A stretch of DNA of 6,362 bases, from contig JAIELO010000430.1 in assembly GCA_019752915.1 (NCBI GenBank), positions 1 through 6,362 on the forward strand, read 5' to 3'. Positions 1 to 6,362 of this stretch are shown here, piece after piece. The notes below the pieces were generated by a model. The model saw only the letters and a list, made by a program, of their open reading frames with translations, was not told where the DNA came from and ran no database searches. Every line of letters starts with the position of its first letter. Position 1 is the first letter of the stretch. The translations under genes were made by a program, and so were the position numbers. This stretch comes from Burkholderiaceae bacterium. GTDB taxonomy: Bacteria; Pseudomonadota; Gammaproteobacteria; Burkholderiales; Burkholderiaceae_D.

Positions 1-1380
1 AAAGTTCTGTGCCGGGATGCCCAGCGTCGGCGCAATCGCCAATGCCTGATCCAGCGTGTCGGCCCACTCCAGCTTCTGGGCATTGACGTTCACTGCGCGC
101 GCCGTATGCGCCACCCAGTGCACCGCGTAATTGCGGCCACGCGACGCGCGAATAGGCCCCAGCGAGGTCTCGCGCACCGCCAGTTTTTCGGCCGCCGCGC
201 CTTTGACGAGGATGGTTTCCTCATGCAGCACCGGGGTTTCCCAGCCAGCCTGGGTGCGCACCTGCCCCGGCTTGCCGGCATCGGTGTCGAGTGCAATCAG
301 GTCGGCGTAGTCGCCATAGCTATTGGTAAAGCCCCATGCCACGTGACCGTTACTACCGACCACCACCACCGGTGCGCCGGGCAGCGTCACGCCGACAACG
401 CGGCGCTGCCCGCCTTTACCATCAGGGAATTGCAGCGCTGCGCGGTACCAGATGGCGGGCAGCGAAATACCGAGGTGCATATCATCGGCCACGATGGCGG
501 CGCCGGTGTCGCTGCGGCTACCGGCCACCGCCCAGTTATTGCTACCGACCGTATTCAGGAAATCGGCACTCGCCACTTTGCTATCGAACAGCGCGCGCAC
601 GCTGGCCGCTTTCGGATCCGTCAGCGCCGGAACGCCAGCCGCTTTGGGTTTGCCCCACCAGACTGGCGGCGCGTCGGGAATGGTGGAGGTGCCAGCAATC
701 GGCGAAACGTCGTCGAGTGGCGCATCCCAGTGGGTCGCTTCGGGCGCGAGGAAGACGCGTTGCGCCGCACTGGCGTTCTCCGCCAGCCAGCCGCGTGCCA
801 GTTCGCGCGCTTCCTGTCCGCCCTGCAGATCAAAGTACATGGCCCAGATCACCAGCAGCGAATCATCGGGCGTCCATGGACGCGGCGCCATGCCTACCAG
901 TGCATATTCGAAGGGACGGCTGCGCAGTTGCGCCAGACCAGCATTCACGCCCTCGGCGTAGCGCTCCAGCAGGGTGCGATCGGCGGCGGGCAAGTCCTTC
1001 AGTGCCTGTGCGGCACGGGCGCGGAAGCGGTGCAGACGGTGTGATTTATCTACCGACAGCGCACGCTCGCCGAATAGTTCCGACAGTTCGCCTGCCGCCA
1101 CGCGGCGCAGCAGGTCCATCTGGAAGTAGCGTTCCTGCGCGTGCACATAGCCGGTGGCGTAAGCCACGTCGAGGCGGCTGCTGCCACTAATCAGGGGAAC
1201 ACCGTGCGCATCGCGCGCCACACTGACGTTCGCGTCCAGTCCTGCGACCTGCTGGCTGCCATCCAGTTGCGCCAGACTGCCCCGCAGGTACAGCCATCCG
1301 CCTGTGACGGAAAGCGCCAGTACGCCCGTTACACCCACTGCAAGCCGTTTCGACCAGCGTGCCACTTTGCTTCGATTCAT
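1..1380 (-). CDS. Penicillin acylase family protein (Ntn hydrolase), N-terminal part, runs off left edge
   Basis: Reading from ATG at 1380, the frame stays open for 460 codons to position 1, so the C-terminal half is missing; family members are usually about 750-850 residues. These are exported amide hydrolases made as a precursor that cuts itself into alpha and beta chains. Residues 1-12 are basic and residues 13-32 are hydrophobic, giving a signal peptide or membrane anchor. The alpha-chain region includes YATGYVHAQERYFQMDLLRR (74-93), typical of the family. The autoproteolysis site is GSNNW, with Ser280 as the predicted nucleophile of the beta chain, followed by ADDMHLG (297-303) and HVAWGFTNS (326-334). 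The catalytic beta-chain Asn lies beyond the window. An in-frame stop at 1456-1458 and the lack of another start between fix ATG 1380; the ribosome site (GATGGGAT) is weak. The substrate cannot be read from sequence: relatives cleave beta-lactam side chains, acyl-homoserine lactones or cyclic lipopeptides. The fold is certain, the substrate unknown. Confidence 0.93.
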   Translation of the reverse strand, partial: MNRSKVARWSKRLAVGVTGVLALSVTGGWLYLRGSLAQLDGSQQVAGLDANVSVARDAHGVPLISGSSRLDVAYATGYVHAQERYFQMDLLRRVAAGELSELFGERALSVDKSHRLHRFRARAAQALKDLPAADRTLLERYAEGVNAGLAQLRSRPFEYALVGMAPRPWTPDDSLLVIWAMYFDLQGGQEARELARGWLAENASAAQRVFLAPEATHWDAPLDDVSPIAGTSTIPDAPPVWWGKPKAAGVPALTDPKAASVRALFDSKVASADFLNTVGSNNWAVAGSRSDTGAAIVADDMHLGISLPAIWYRAALQFPDGKGGQRRVVGVTLPGAPVVVVGSNGHVAWGFTNSYGDYADLIALDTDAGKPGQVRTQAGWETPVLHEETILVKGAAAEKLAVRETSLGPIRASRGRNYAVHWVAHTARAVNVNAQKLEWADTLDQALAIAPTLGIPAQNF

Positions 1381-1481
1381 GGTAATCCCATCGTTGTCTA
1401 CATTACATGACGGGGAGTGTGCCAGAACAGGCTGGCATGGCGCAAGCAAGCAGTTTCAGGAAATGGCGCTGCTGTCGGCGA
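1381..1481 (-). other. Intergenic gap with small hairpin and weak -10-like box before the acylase gene
   Basis: This 101 bp gap separates the LysR stop from the acylase start. It holds a perfect 6-bp inverted repeat, TGCCAG/CTGGCA, at 1420-1437 with a 6-base loop; on the minus strand it is followed by a C-rich stretch, not a T run, so it is not a standard intrinsic terminator. A -10-like TGTAAT (minus strand, 1407-1402) matches five of six consensus bases, but nothing near TTGACA sits 16-18 bp upstream of it. The acylase may have its own promoter here or be read through from the upstream genes. The sequence does not decide. Confidence 0.3.
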
Positions 1482-2420
1482 CTAGAGTAACTCGCGCGCC
1501 ACTTCGCGGACCGACTTCAATAGCAGCGCGGCACCCGGCGACATGATATGACCATCCACGGTGATGATGCCGTATGCATCCATGCGGCATGGCAGCTCGA
1601 TTGGCAGGATCTTCAGCACACCCTGCGATTCGTAATACTTGGCGACTGCCACCGGCATCACATTGAGTGCGTCGGTTTGCTGCAACAGCGGTGTAATCAG
1701 CAGCACGGCGGTGGTGTCGATCACGTTGACCGGCACTTCCAGACCGGCGCGGCGGAACATCAGTTCGCAGCGGGCGCGCAGAATACTGCCTTGCGGCGGC
1801 AGTATCCACGGCTGGCTGGCCAGATCGCGCAGACTCAGTTTGCGGGTGCTCAGCAAAGGGTGGTCGGGACGCACCACCGCACATGCCGGTTCATCGCCCA
1901 GTTCTTCGTAGCTCAAACCCTGCGCGCTCTGGCGCTCGGGAATCCGGCCGATCATGAAATCGAGCCGGCCACGCTGCAATTGTTCGAGCAGGATGTTGGA
2001 CTGCTCCATCTCGACGCCGATGCGCAGGCGCGGCGCCTGCTGCTTGGTGCGGGTAATCGCCTTGGGCAACAGTTCGATCCCCGGCGTCATGATGGTGCCG
2101 ATATCGACCTGCCCTGCCAGACCGGCTTTGATGGCGACGATGTCTTCGTGCGCCAGCGACAGGCTGGTCAAGGCCATGCGCGCATGGCGAATCATGGTTT
2201 CGCCATAAATGGTCGGTTCCATGCCGCGCGGCAGACGGTCGAACAACTGCACGCCCAGCATCTCCTCCAGATCCTTGAGCTGCTTGGAGGCGGCCGGTTG
2301 CGTCATGTGCAGCTCTTCCGAGGCACGGTGAATATTGCGTTGTTCGTCCAGCGCGATCAGCAGCAGCAGCTGGCGCGTTTTCAGGCGCGCACGCAGGAAC
2401 CAGTTCGGGTTAGTGTCCAT
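1482..2420 (-). CDS. LysR family transcriptional regulator, GbpR-like (sugar uptake/catabolism)
   Basis: This complete 312-residue protein has the usual LysR-type length. Residues about 15-75 form the winged helix-turn-helix, with recognition helix around HMTQPAASKQLKDLEEMLG (38-56) and wing region FDRLPRGMEPT (60-70). A linker helix runs through about residue 95, followed by the periplasmic-binding-protein-like effector domain from about 104 to the end (GQVDIGTI, GRLDFMIGRIPE at 151-162, DHPLL at 186-190). The sequence ARLKTRQLLLLIALDEQRNIHRA closely recalls GbpR, the Agrobacterium/Azospirillum-type regulator of galactose/arabinose-binding-protein genes, which responds to sugars. That resemblance is from memory and does not prove the ligand. 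It lies on the same strand 56 bp after the GH43 gene and is the last gene of the sugar cluster, so it may be cotranscribed; LysR genes are more often divergent from their targets. ATG 2420 starts just before the conserved N-terminus. The ribosome site is poor. Confidence 0.92.
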   Translation of the reverse strand: MDTNPNWFLRARLKTRQLLLLIALDEQRNIHRASEELHMTQPAASKQLKDLEEMLGVQLFDRLPRGMEPTIYGETMIRHARMALTSLSLAHEDIVAIKAGLAGQVDIGTIMTPGIELLPKAITRTKQQAPRLRIGVEMEQSNILLEQLQRGRLDFMIGRIPERQSAQGLSYEELGDEPACAVVRPDHPLLSTRKLSLRDLASQPWILPPQGSILRARCELMFRRAGLEVPVNVIDTTAVLLITPLLQQTDALNVMPVAVAKYYESQGVLKILPIELPCRMDAYGIITVDGHIMSPGAALLLKSVREVARELL

Positions 2421-2476
2421 GGAAAAATGATATCACAATCGGTATTGCAGCAGGCGCGCTACTGACAGTTCGGATA
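2421..2476 (-). promoter_or_regulatory. Possible regulator-gene control region with GATATCAC direct repeat
   Basis: This 56 bp gap between the GH43 stop and the LysR start is AT-rich beside the LysR ATG. The octamer GATATCAC (plus-strand reading) occurs at 2429-2436 and again at 2473-2480, 44 bp apart, the second copy overlapping the GH43 stop codon. The first copy includes the palindrome TGATATCA (2428-2435) and overlaps a -10-like TATCAT on the minus strand. No good -35 box lies at the right distance, and there is no clear Shine-Dalgarno before ATG 2420. Autoregulation by the LysR protein is possible but unsupported beyond this repeat. Confidence 0.25.
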
Positions 2477-3445
2477 TCACTTACAGGCAGCCGACGGATT
2501 CGCAACCGGCCCCTGTGCCGTTTGCGGAATAAAGGGAATGGTGCCATCCGCGTTGTAGCGGAATTCCTCGACTGCGACCGAACGGCGGTACTCGCTGCCG
2601 CCGGGCAGTTTGGCATTATGGTAGAAGATGTAGGACTTGCCGTTAAAGTCGATGATCGCCTGGTGGATAGTCTTTACCTTGGCATTCTTCGACATGATCA
2701 CGCCGCGATAGTGCCATGGACCTGTCGCCGTTGGCCCCGTCATATAGGCCGTCTCCTCGGGGAACTGGCGCGAGTAGGACAGATAGTAAGTGCCGTTATG
2801 CTTGTGCAGATAGGACGCTTCGGTAAACATATCCATACCCACGGTCTGGATCGGGCCATCGAATTCGATCATGTTCGGTTTCAGCTTGGCGTACTTGAGC
2901 ACCGTATTCCCCCAGTACAGATAGGCCTGACCGTCATCATCCTGAAACACCGCCGGATCGATATCGTCCCACGCAATCGGCGCTTGCAAGGTCATATCGT
3001 TGGTGACCAGCGCCGAACCGCGCGCGTCCACGAACGGGCCTTCCGGGCGGGCGGCGACCGCGACCCCAATTGCGTGACCGGGGATGGTGGCGTGATCCAC
3101 CGTCGAATAGAAGTAGTATTTGCCATCACGTTTGGTGATGTCAGCCGCCCAGGCGTGGCCCTTGGCCCATTTGAAGGTGGCCGCCTGCACCGGCGAACCG
3201 CGGTCAGTCCAGTTCTTCATGTCGCAACTGGTGTAGAGGCGCCATTCGTTCATCACGTAGTCCGGGCTCTTCGGGGTGGCCTCATCATGGCCGACGTACA
3301 GATACACGGTGCCGTTTTCCACATAGGCGGAAGGGTCGGCCGTGAACAGTTTCGGGAACAGCGGATTGGCCGCCTGCGCCGTCGACAGGCAGGCACTGCT
3401 GACAAACAATGCGGCCAGCGCGAGGGGTTGCAGATATTTTTTCAA
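2477..3445 (-). CDS. Secreted glycoside hydrolase family 43 (arabinofuranosidase/xylosidase type)
   Basis: This complete 322-residue single-domain enzyme is predicted to act in the periplasm or outside the cell. Residues 1-25 form a signal peptide (MKKY, hydrophobic core, cleavage likely after AQA25); Cys19 lacks a proper lipobox, so a lipoprotein is unlikely. The five-bladed beta-propeller follows. The expected catalytic trio is visible: general base Asp37 in TADPSAYV, the pKa-tuning Asp163 in WDDIDPAVFQDDDG, and general acid Glu209 in MFTEASYLHKHNGTYYLSYS. His261 in TIHQAI is the usual active-site histidine. No carbohydrate-binding module is attached. The start is TTG at 3445, with AGGAG 6 bases upstream; no ATG lies between it and Met64, which would remove the signal peptide and Asp37. 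It follows the second permease by 31 bp, so it is probably in the transporter operon. GH43 enzymes release L-arabinofuranose or xylose from arabinan, arabinoxylan or xylan oligomers; which one applies here cannot be told. Confidence 0.93.
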   Translation of the reverse strand: MKKYLQPLALAALFVSSACLSTAQAANPLFPKLFTADPSAYVENGTVYLYVGHDEATPKSPDYVMNEWRLYTSCDMKNWTDRGSPVQAATFKWAKGHAWAADITKRDGKYYFYSTVDHATIPGHAIGVAVAARPEGPFVDARGSALVTNDMTLQAPIAWDDIDPAVFQDDDGQAYLYWGNTVLKYAKLKPNMIEFDGPIQTVGMDMFTEASYLHKHNGTYYLSYSRQFPEETAYMTGPTATGPWHYRGVIMSKNAKVKTIHQAIIDFNGKSYIFYHNAKLPGGSEYRRSVAVEEFRYNADGTIPFIPQTAQGPVANPSAACK

Positions 3446-3448
3446 AAC

Positions 3449-3456
3449 AGTCTCCT
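3449..3456 (-). promoter_or_regulatory. Strong ribosome binding site deciding the TTG start of the GH43 gene
   Basis: On the minus strand the bases read TTAGGAGACTGTTTTG, with AGGAG ending 6 bases before the TTG codon at 3445. The good spacing and the signal-peptide sequence that starts at this codon together support initiation at TTG. Confidence 0.75.
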
Positions 3457-3476
3457 AATGATGAATCGTATAATTT

Positions 3477-4469
3477 TTAACGCCGCGCGCCGATGGTCAG
3501 CAAGCGTTGTACCACGCAGAAGATGAACAGCAGCGCGCCGATGACGATCTTGGTCCACCACGAACTGAGCGTGCCATCAAAGGCAATCAGGGTCTGGATG
3601 GTGCCCAGTACCAGCACCCCCGACAGCGCCCCGGCCACATAGCCGTAGCCGCCACTGAGCAGCGTACCGCCGATGACCACCGCTGCAATCGCATCCAGTT
3701 CGGTGCCCTGCGCATGCAGGCCATACCCGGACAGCATGTAGAACGAGAACAGCACGCCGGACAGCGCCGCGCAGAAGCCGCTGAAAGCGTAAATCAGCAC
3801 TTTGGTGCGGGCCACCCGCAAGCCCATCATCTGCGCCGACTGCTCGTTACCACCTACCGCATAGATGGCCCGTCCGAACGGCGTGCAGTGTGCGACGTAG
3901 ATGGCGGCGGCCAGTGTCAGCAAGGCGATCAGCGCGGACGGCGAAAGATAACCATCCAGCACCGGCAACTGCGCTTGCGACATGCTGACAAACAGCGGCT
4001 GGTCGATGGTGATGGAATTAATGCTGATCAGGTAGCATAGCCCGCGCGCCAGAAACATGCCGGCCAGCGTGACAATGAACGGCTGCAGCTTGAAATAATG
4101 GATCATCGCGCCCATGGCCGCACCGAAGCCGGCACCGACCAGCAGCACCACGCCGATGGCCAGTAGCGGTGGCCAGTGCCAGACCTGCACCATCCACGCC
4201 GCCAGCATGGTGCTTAGCGCCAGTACCGAACCCACCGATAGGTCGATGCCGCCGGAGATAATCACGAAGCTCATGCCCACCGCGATCACTAGCAGGAAGG
4301 CGTTATCGATCAGCAGATTCAATAGCACCTGCAGGGACAGGAAGCCGGGATAGGCTGTGCCACCGGCACCAAGTAGAACGATCAACAGGCCGACCGTGGC
4401 CAGCGATGTGAAATACGGCGAAGCCATCGAAGCGCGGGCGCGCGCGGTCATACTACTCGTGCTACTCAT
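3477..4469 (-). CDS. yjfF: Sugar ABC transporter permease, YjfF-like
   Basis: This complete 330-residue inner-membrane protein belongs to the branched-chain/ribose-type permease family. It has many hydrophobic segments, starting at about residues 21-45 and ending near 306-326. Diagnostic motifs are ISGGIDLSVGS (71-81), QPFIVTLAGMFLARG (129-143), ELDAIAAVVIGGTLLSGG (257-274) and FDGTLSSWWTKI (297-308). The last motif and the 330-residue length match E. coli YjfF (331 residues), one of the two permeases of the YtfQ-YtfR-YtfT-YjfF galactofuranose transporter. It is expected to pair with the neighbouring permease as the membrane channel. ATG at 4469 overlaps the stop of the upstream permease as ATGA, so translation is probably coupled; a weak GGTGA lies upstream. 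An internal Met7 (ATG at 4451) is an alternative start. Family and partner are clear; the transported sugar (galactofuranose, arabinofuranose or arabinose) is inferred. Confidence 0.93.
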   Translation of the reverse strand: MSSTSSMTARARASMASPYFTSLATVGLLIVLLGAGGTAYPGFLSLQVLLNLLIDNAFLLVIAVGMSFVIISGGIDLSVGSVLALSTMLAAWMVQVWHWPPLLAIGVVLLVGAGFGAAMGAMIHYFKLQPFIVTLAGMFLARGLCYLISINSITIDQPLFVSMSQAQLPVLDGYLSPSALIALLTLAAAIYVAHCTPFGRAIYAVGGNEQSAQMMGLRVARTKVLIYAFSGFCAALSGVLFSFYMLSGYGLHAQGTELDAIAAVVIGGTLLSGGYGYVAGALSGVLVLGTIQTLIAFDGTLSSWWTKIVIGALLFIFCVVQRLLTIGARR

Positions 4470-5566
4470 GCTGCATCACCCTGTCCCCGCGCGCGCAGCG
4501 CGTGCCACATTGTTTTGAACTCTGCCGACTGCGACAGACATACCAGGAACACCACCACCGACTTGACCACCATATTGATTTCCGGCGGTAGGCCGAGCGA
4601 ATAGATGGTGTAGGTCAGCGTCTGGATGATCAATGCGCCTATCACACTGCCAAGCAGGCTGAATTTGCCGCCCGCGAGCGAGGTACCACCCAGCGTGACC
4701 GCCAGGATCGCATCCAGTTCGAGCAGCAGGCCGGCGTTATTCGCGTCAGCGCTCTTGATATTGGCACTGATAATCAGACCGGCCAGACCGGCGCAGGCAC
4801 TGCAAAATACGTACACAAAGAAGATCAGTAGCGCCGTGCGCAAGCCAGCGAGACGCGCCGCAACAGGATTGATGCCGACCGTCTGGATGAACAGGCCGAG
4901 CGCCGTTTTCCGCATCAGTAGCGCCGTCAGCACGAACACGGCGGCCACCAGATACAGGGAAAACGGCAGACCGAAAAGATAGCCGCTACCGAGGAAGAAG
5001 AATGGCTGGTAATAGACGGTCACGATCTGGCCGTCCGTAAACAGCTGCGCCAGTCCGCGCCCCGCCACCATCAGAATCAGGGTCGCGACGATGGGCTGCA
5101 AGCCCAGTCCCGCTACCAGCAGACCATTCCACGCACCGCACAGTAAGGCCGCGCCCATGGCTGCGCACAGCGCCCAGACCATGGGCGTATTGGCGACATA
5201 GGAAGGTACGCCATCCTGCATCACCATGGTGCCGCCGATCAGCATGGACGCCACCGTGGCACTGATCGCCACCACCGCACCTACCGAGATATCGATGCCG
5301 CGTGTGGCAATCACCAGCGTCATGCCCAGCGCCGCCAGTATCAGCGGTGCGGCGCGGTTGAGGATATCAATCAGGCTGCCATACAGATGGCCGTCCTTGA
5401 CTTCCAGATGGAAGAAGCCCGGCACCAGCAGCAGGTCAATCAGCAGCAGAAAGGCAAGCGCCGCCAGCGGTCGGAACAAGGGATGATGCAGATAAGAGTG
5501 CAAATACATGGCGGGATTCATACGGTTGGGGGCGGCAGTGACGCCCTTGATGGACAGGCTAGACAT
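4466..5566 (-). CDS. ytfT: Sugar ABC transporter permease, YtfT-like
   Basis: This 366-residue inner-membrane permease belongs to the ribose/galactofuranose group. A hydrophilic leader of about 30 residues precedes the first membrane segment (about 33-50). Key motifs are IDILNRAAPLILAALGMTLV (66-85), RGIDISVGAV (89-98), QPIVATLILMVAGRG (157-171), KSADANNAGL (271-280), ELDAILAVTLGGTSLAGG (283-300) and LPPEINMVVKSVVV (326-339). These match E. coli YtfT closely in order and wording. The start is placed at ATG 5566, preceded by GGAGAA with a good spacer; an in-frame TTG at 5584 would add six residues but has no such site and lies further inside the ATPase gene. The gene overlaps the ATPase stop by 8 bp (ATGTCTAG) and the next permease by 4 bp. 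Arg89 stands where the partner permease has Gly in its SGGID motif. It probably forms a heterodimeric channel with the YjfF-like protein. Confidence 0.93.
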   Translation of the reverse strand: MSSLSIKGVTAAPNRMNPAMYLHSYLHHPLFRPLAALAFLLLIDLLLVPGFFHLEVKDGHLYGSLIDILNRAAPLILAALGMTLVIATRGIDISVGAVVAISATVASMLIGGTMVMQDGVPSYVANTPMVWALCAAMGAALLCGAWNGLLVAGLGLQPIVATLILMVAGRGLAQLFTDGQIVTVYYQPFFFLGSGYLFGLPFSLYLVAAVFVLTALLMRKTALGLFIQTVGINPVAARLAGLRTALLIFFVYVFCSACAGLAGLIISANIKSADANNAGLLLELDAILAVTLGGTSLAGGKFSLLGSVIGALIIQTLTYTIYSLGLPPEINMVVKSVVVFLVCLSQSAEFKTMWHALRARGQGDAA

Positions 5567-6362
5567 GCGTTTCTCCGGCCGCAATCACCTGTAGCACCGA
5601 GCTTTCGTCGAGCGCATGACGGGGATATTCACCGGCAGTTTTACGGTCCCGCATCACCACAATACGGTCGCTAACGCGCAGCACTTCCGGCAGTTCGGAA
5701 GAGATAAACAGAATCGACATGCCTTTGCGGCACAGCGCGGCGACATAATCCATGATCTCCTGCTTGGCACGCACGTCAATGCCACGGGTAGGTTCATCAA
5801 GAATCATCATCTTCGGCTGCGTGACCAGCCAGCGCGCCAGCAGTACCTTCTGCTGGTTGCCACCGGAGAGTGAGCCGATGGGCGTTTCGATGCTGGCAGT
5901 CTTGATGCCGAGCGCTTTGACATATTCGTGCGCCAGTTCCTGCTGGCGTTTCAGGGGAATCGCGCGCAGGATGCCCATGCGCGCCTGCAGCGCCAGCATC
6001 ATATTTTCGCGCACTGACAGGTCGAGCACCGCACCTTCATGCTTGCGGTCTTCCGAGCAGAAGCCGATGCCCGCAGCAATGGCGTCACGCGGGCTAGCAA
6101 ACTGGCGCCGCGCACCGTCTACCGTAATGCTGCCACTATCGGCCTTGTCGGCACCGAACAGCAGACGTGCCAGTTCGGTACGGCCGGCGCCCAGCAGACC
6201 GGCCAGTCCTAGCAGCTCGCCCTTGCGTACTTCAATATCGATCGGTGTGAGCGAACCGCGCCGCCCCAGTCCCAGGGCTCGCAGGAAGGCGGGCAGTTTT
6301 CCCGCCTCCGGTTGGGTAGACGCGCGTAGCGCGCTCGGCGGAGTTTGCGGATGGCTTTCGGC
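5559..6362 (-). CDS. ytfR: Sugar ABC transporter ATP-binding protein, YtfR-like, C-terminal 267 residues
   Basis: The frame is open from the right edge to TAG at 5559, giving 267 residues: the end of the first nucleotide-binding domain or linker and all of the second. Sugar-type ATPases of this class are about 500 residues with two such domains, so roughly half is outside the window. Visible here (numbered from the edge) are GLAGLLGAGRTEL (52-64) as a degenerate Walker A, GFCSEDRKHEG (100-110), signature LSGGNQQK (165-172), Walker B with catalytic Glu in MMILDEPTRGID (185-196) and FISSELPEVL (219-228) as switch region. Arg61 in place of the usual Walker A lysine is normal for the second domain of RbsA/AraG/YtfR-type proteins, so it is not a defect. 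The order ATPase, YtfT-like, YjfF-like matches the E. coli galactofuranose transporter operon. The N-terminal domain and a YtfQ-like binding protein should lie upstream, beyond the edge. Confidence 0.93.
   Translation of the reverse strand, partial: AESHPQTPPSALRASTQPEAGKLPAFLRALGLGRRGSLTPIDIEVRKGELLGLAGLLGAGRTELARLLFGADKADSGSITVDGARRQFASPRDAIAAGIGFCSEDRKHEGAVLDLSVRENMMLALQARMGILRAIPLKRQQELAHEYVKALGIKTASIETPIGSLSGGNQQKVLLARWLVTQPKMMILDEPTRGIDVRAKQEIMDYVAALCRKGMSILFISSELPEVLRVSDRIVVMRDRKTAGEYPRHALDESSVLQVIAAGETHV

Noticed and set aside
106..1044. Long plus-strand open frame of 312 codons opposite the acylase gene
   Set aside because: It lies antisense to a gene with clear family motifs, is rich in Arg/His/Gln as expected of a GC-biased shadow frame, and has no recognisable domain.
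1407..1423. Possible sigma-54 promoter (TGGCAC on the minus strand) upstream of the acylase gene
   Set aside because: The -24-like TGGCAC is present, but no TTGC follows at the required 5-base spacing, so the -12 element is missing.
1420..1437. Intrinsic terminator between the LysR and acylase genes
   Set aside because: The 6-bp hairpin is perfect but is followed by a C-rich stretch on the transcribed strand rather than a T run.
1548..2465. Plus-strand open frame of 305 codons covering nearly all of the LysR gene
   Set aside because: It mirrors the LysR reading frame, has shadow-like composition (many His, Gln, Arg) and shows no family motif. The minus-strand protein is a complete LysR regulator.
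3387..3391. Lipoprotein signal at Cys19 of the GH43 protein
   Set aside because: The three residues before Cys19 are Ser-Ser-Ala, which lacks the Leu/Val/Ile expected at -3, and a standard signal peptidase I site (AQA) follows at residues 23-25.
2522..3526. Plus-strand open frame of 334 codons opposite the GH43 gene
   Set aside because: The minus strand carries the signal peptide and GH43 catalytic residues; the plus-strand product has no recognisable feature.
6177..6215. Damaged ATPase because the Walker A lysine is missing
   Set aside because: Arginine in GAGRTEL is the normal state of the second nucleotide-binding domain in sugar-type ABC ATPases; the canonical site should be in the first domain, outside the window.

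Overview
The window is a moderately GC-rich stretch from a Gram-negative bacterium. Five genes, all on the minus strand, fill nearly all of it. The protein styles (a GbpR-like LysR regulator, a YtfR/YtfT/YjfF-type sugar ABC transporter, a periplasmic family 43 glycosidase and a penicillin-acylase-type Ntn hydrolase) suggest a proteobacterium. My best guess is a betaproteobacterium of the Oxalobacteraceae type (Duganella, Massilia or Herbaspirillum relatives). That placement is an impression from protein similarity and was not computed.

In transcription order, from high to low coordinates, the layout is as follows. First comes the C-terminal part of a sugar ABC transporter ATPase, running in from the right edge (6362-5559). 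It is followed by a YtfT-like permease (5566-4466, overlapping the ATPase stop) and a YjfF-like permease (4469-3477, ATGA overlap). After 31 bp comes a secreted GH43 glycosidase with a TTG start (3445-2477). After another 56 bp comes a GbpR-like LysR regulator (2420-1482). After 101 bp comes the N-terminal 460 residues of a penicillin-acylase-family hydrolase (1380-1), which runs off the left edge. No stretch over 300 bp lacks a gene, and I saw no RNA gene, insertion sequence, CRISPR array or convincing intrinsic terminator.

The first five genes read as one functional module. The GH43 enzyme would be exported and would release a pentose or furanose (most likely L-arabinofuranose, alternatively xylose or a galactofuranose-like sugar) from oligosaccharides. 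The Ytf-type transporter, whose E. coli relative imports galactofuranose, would bring the product in. The LysR protein, related to regulators of galactose/arabinose-binding-protein genes, would control expression. The periplasmic binding protein (YtfQ-like) is expected just beyond the right edge. The acylase is probably a separate function, although nothing clearly terminates transcription before it.

This is mostly a recognisable catabolic locus rather than a new system. The parts most worth checking are the pairing of GH43 with a furanose-type transporter, the co-directional regulator, and the unknown substrate of the acylase.
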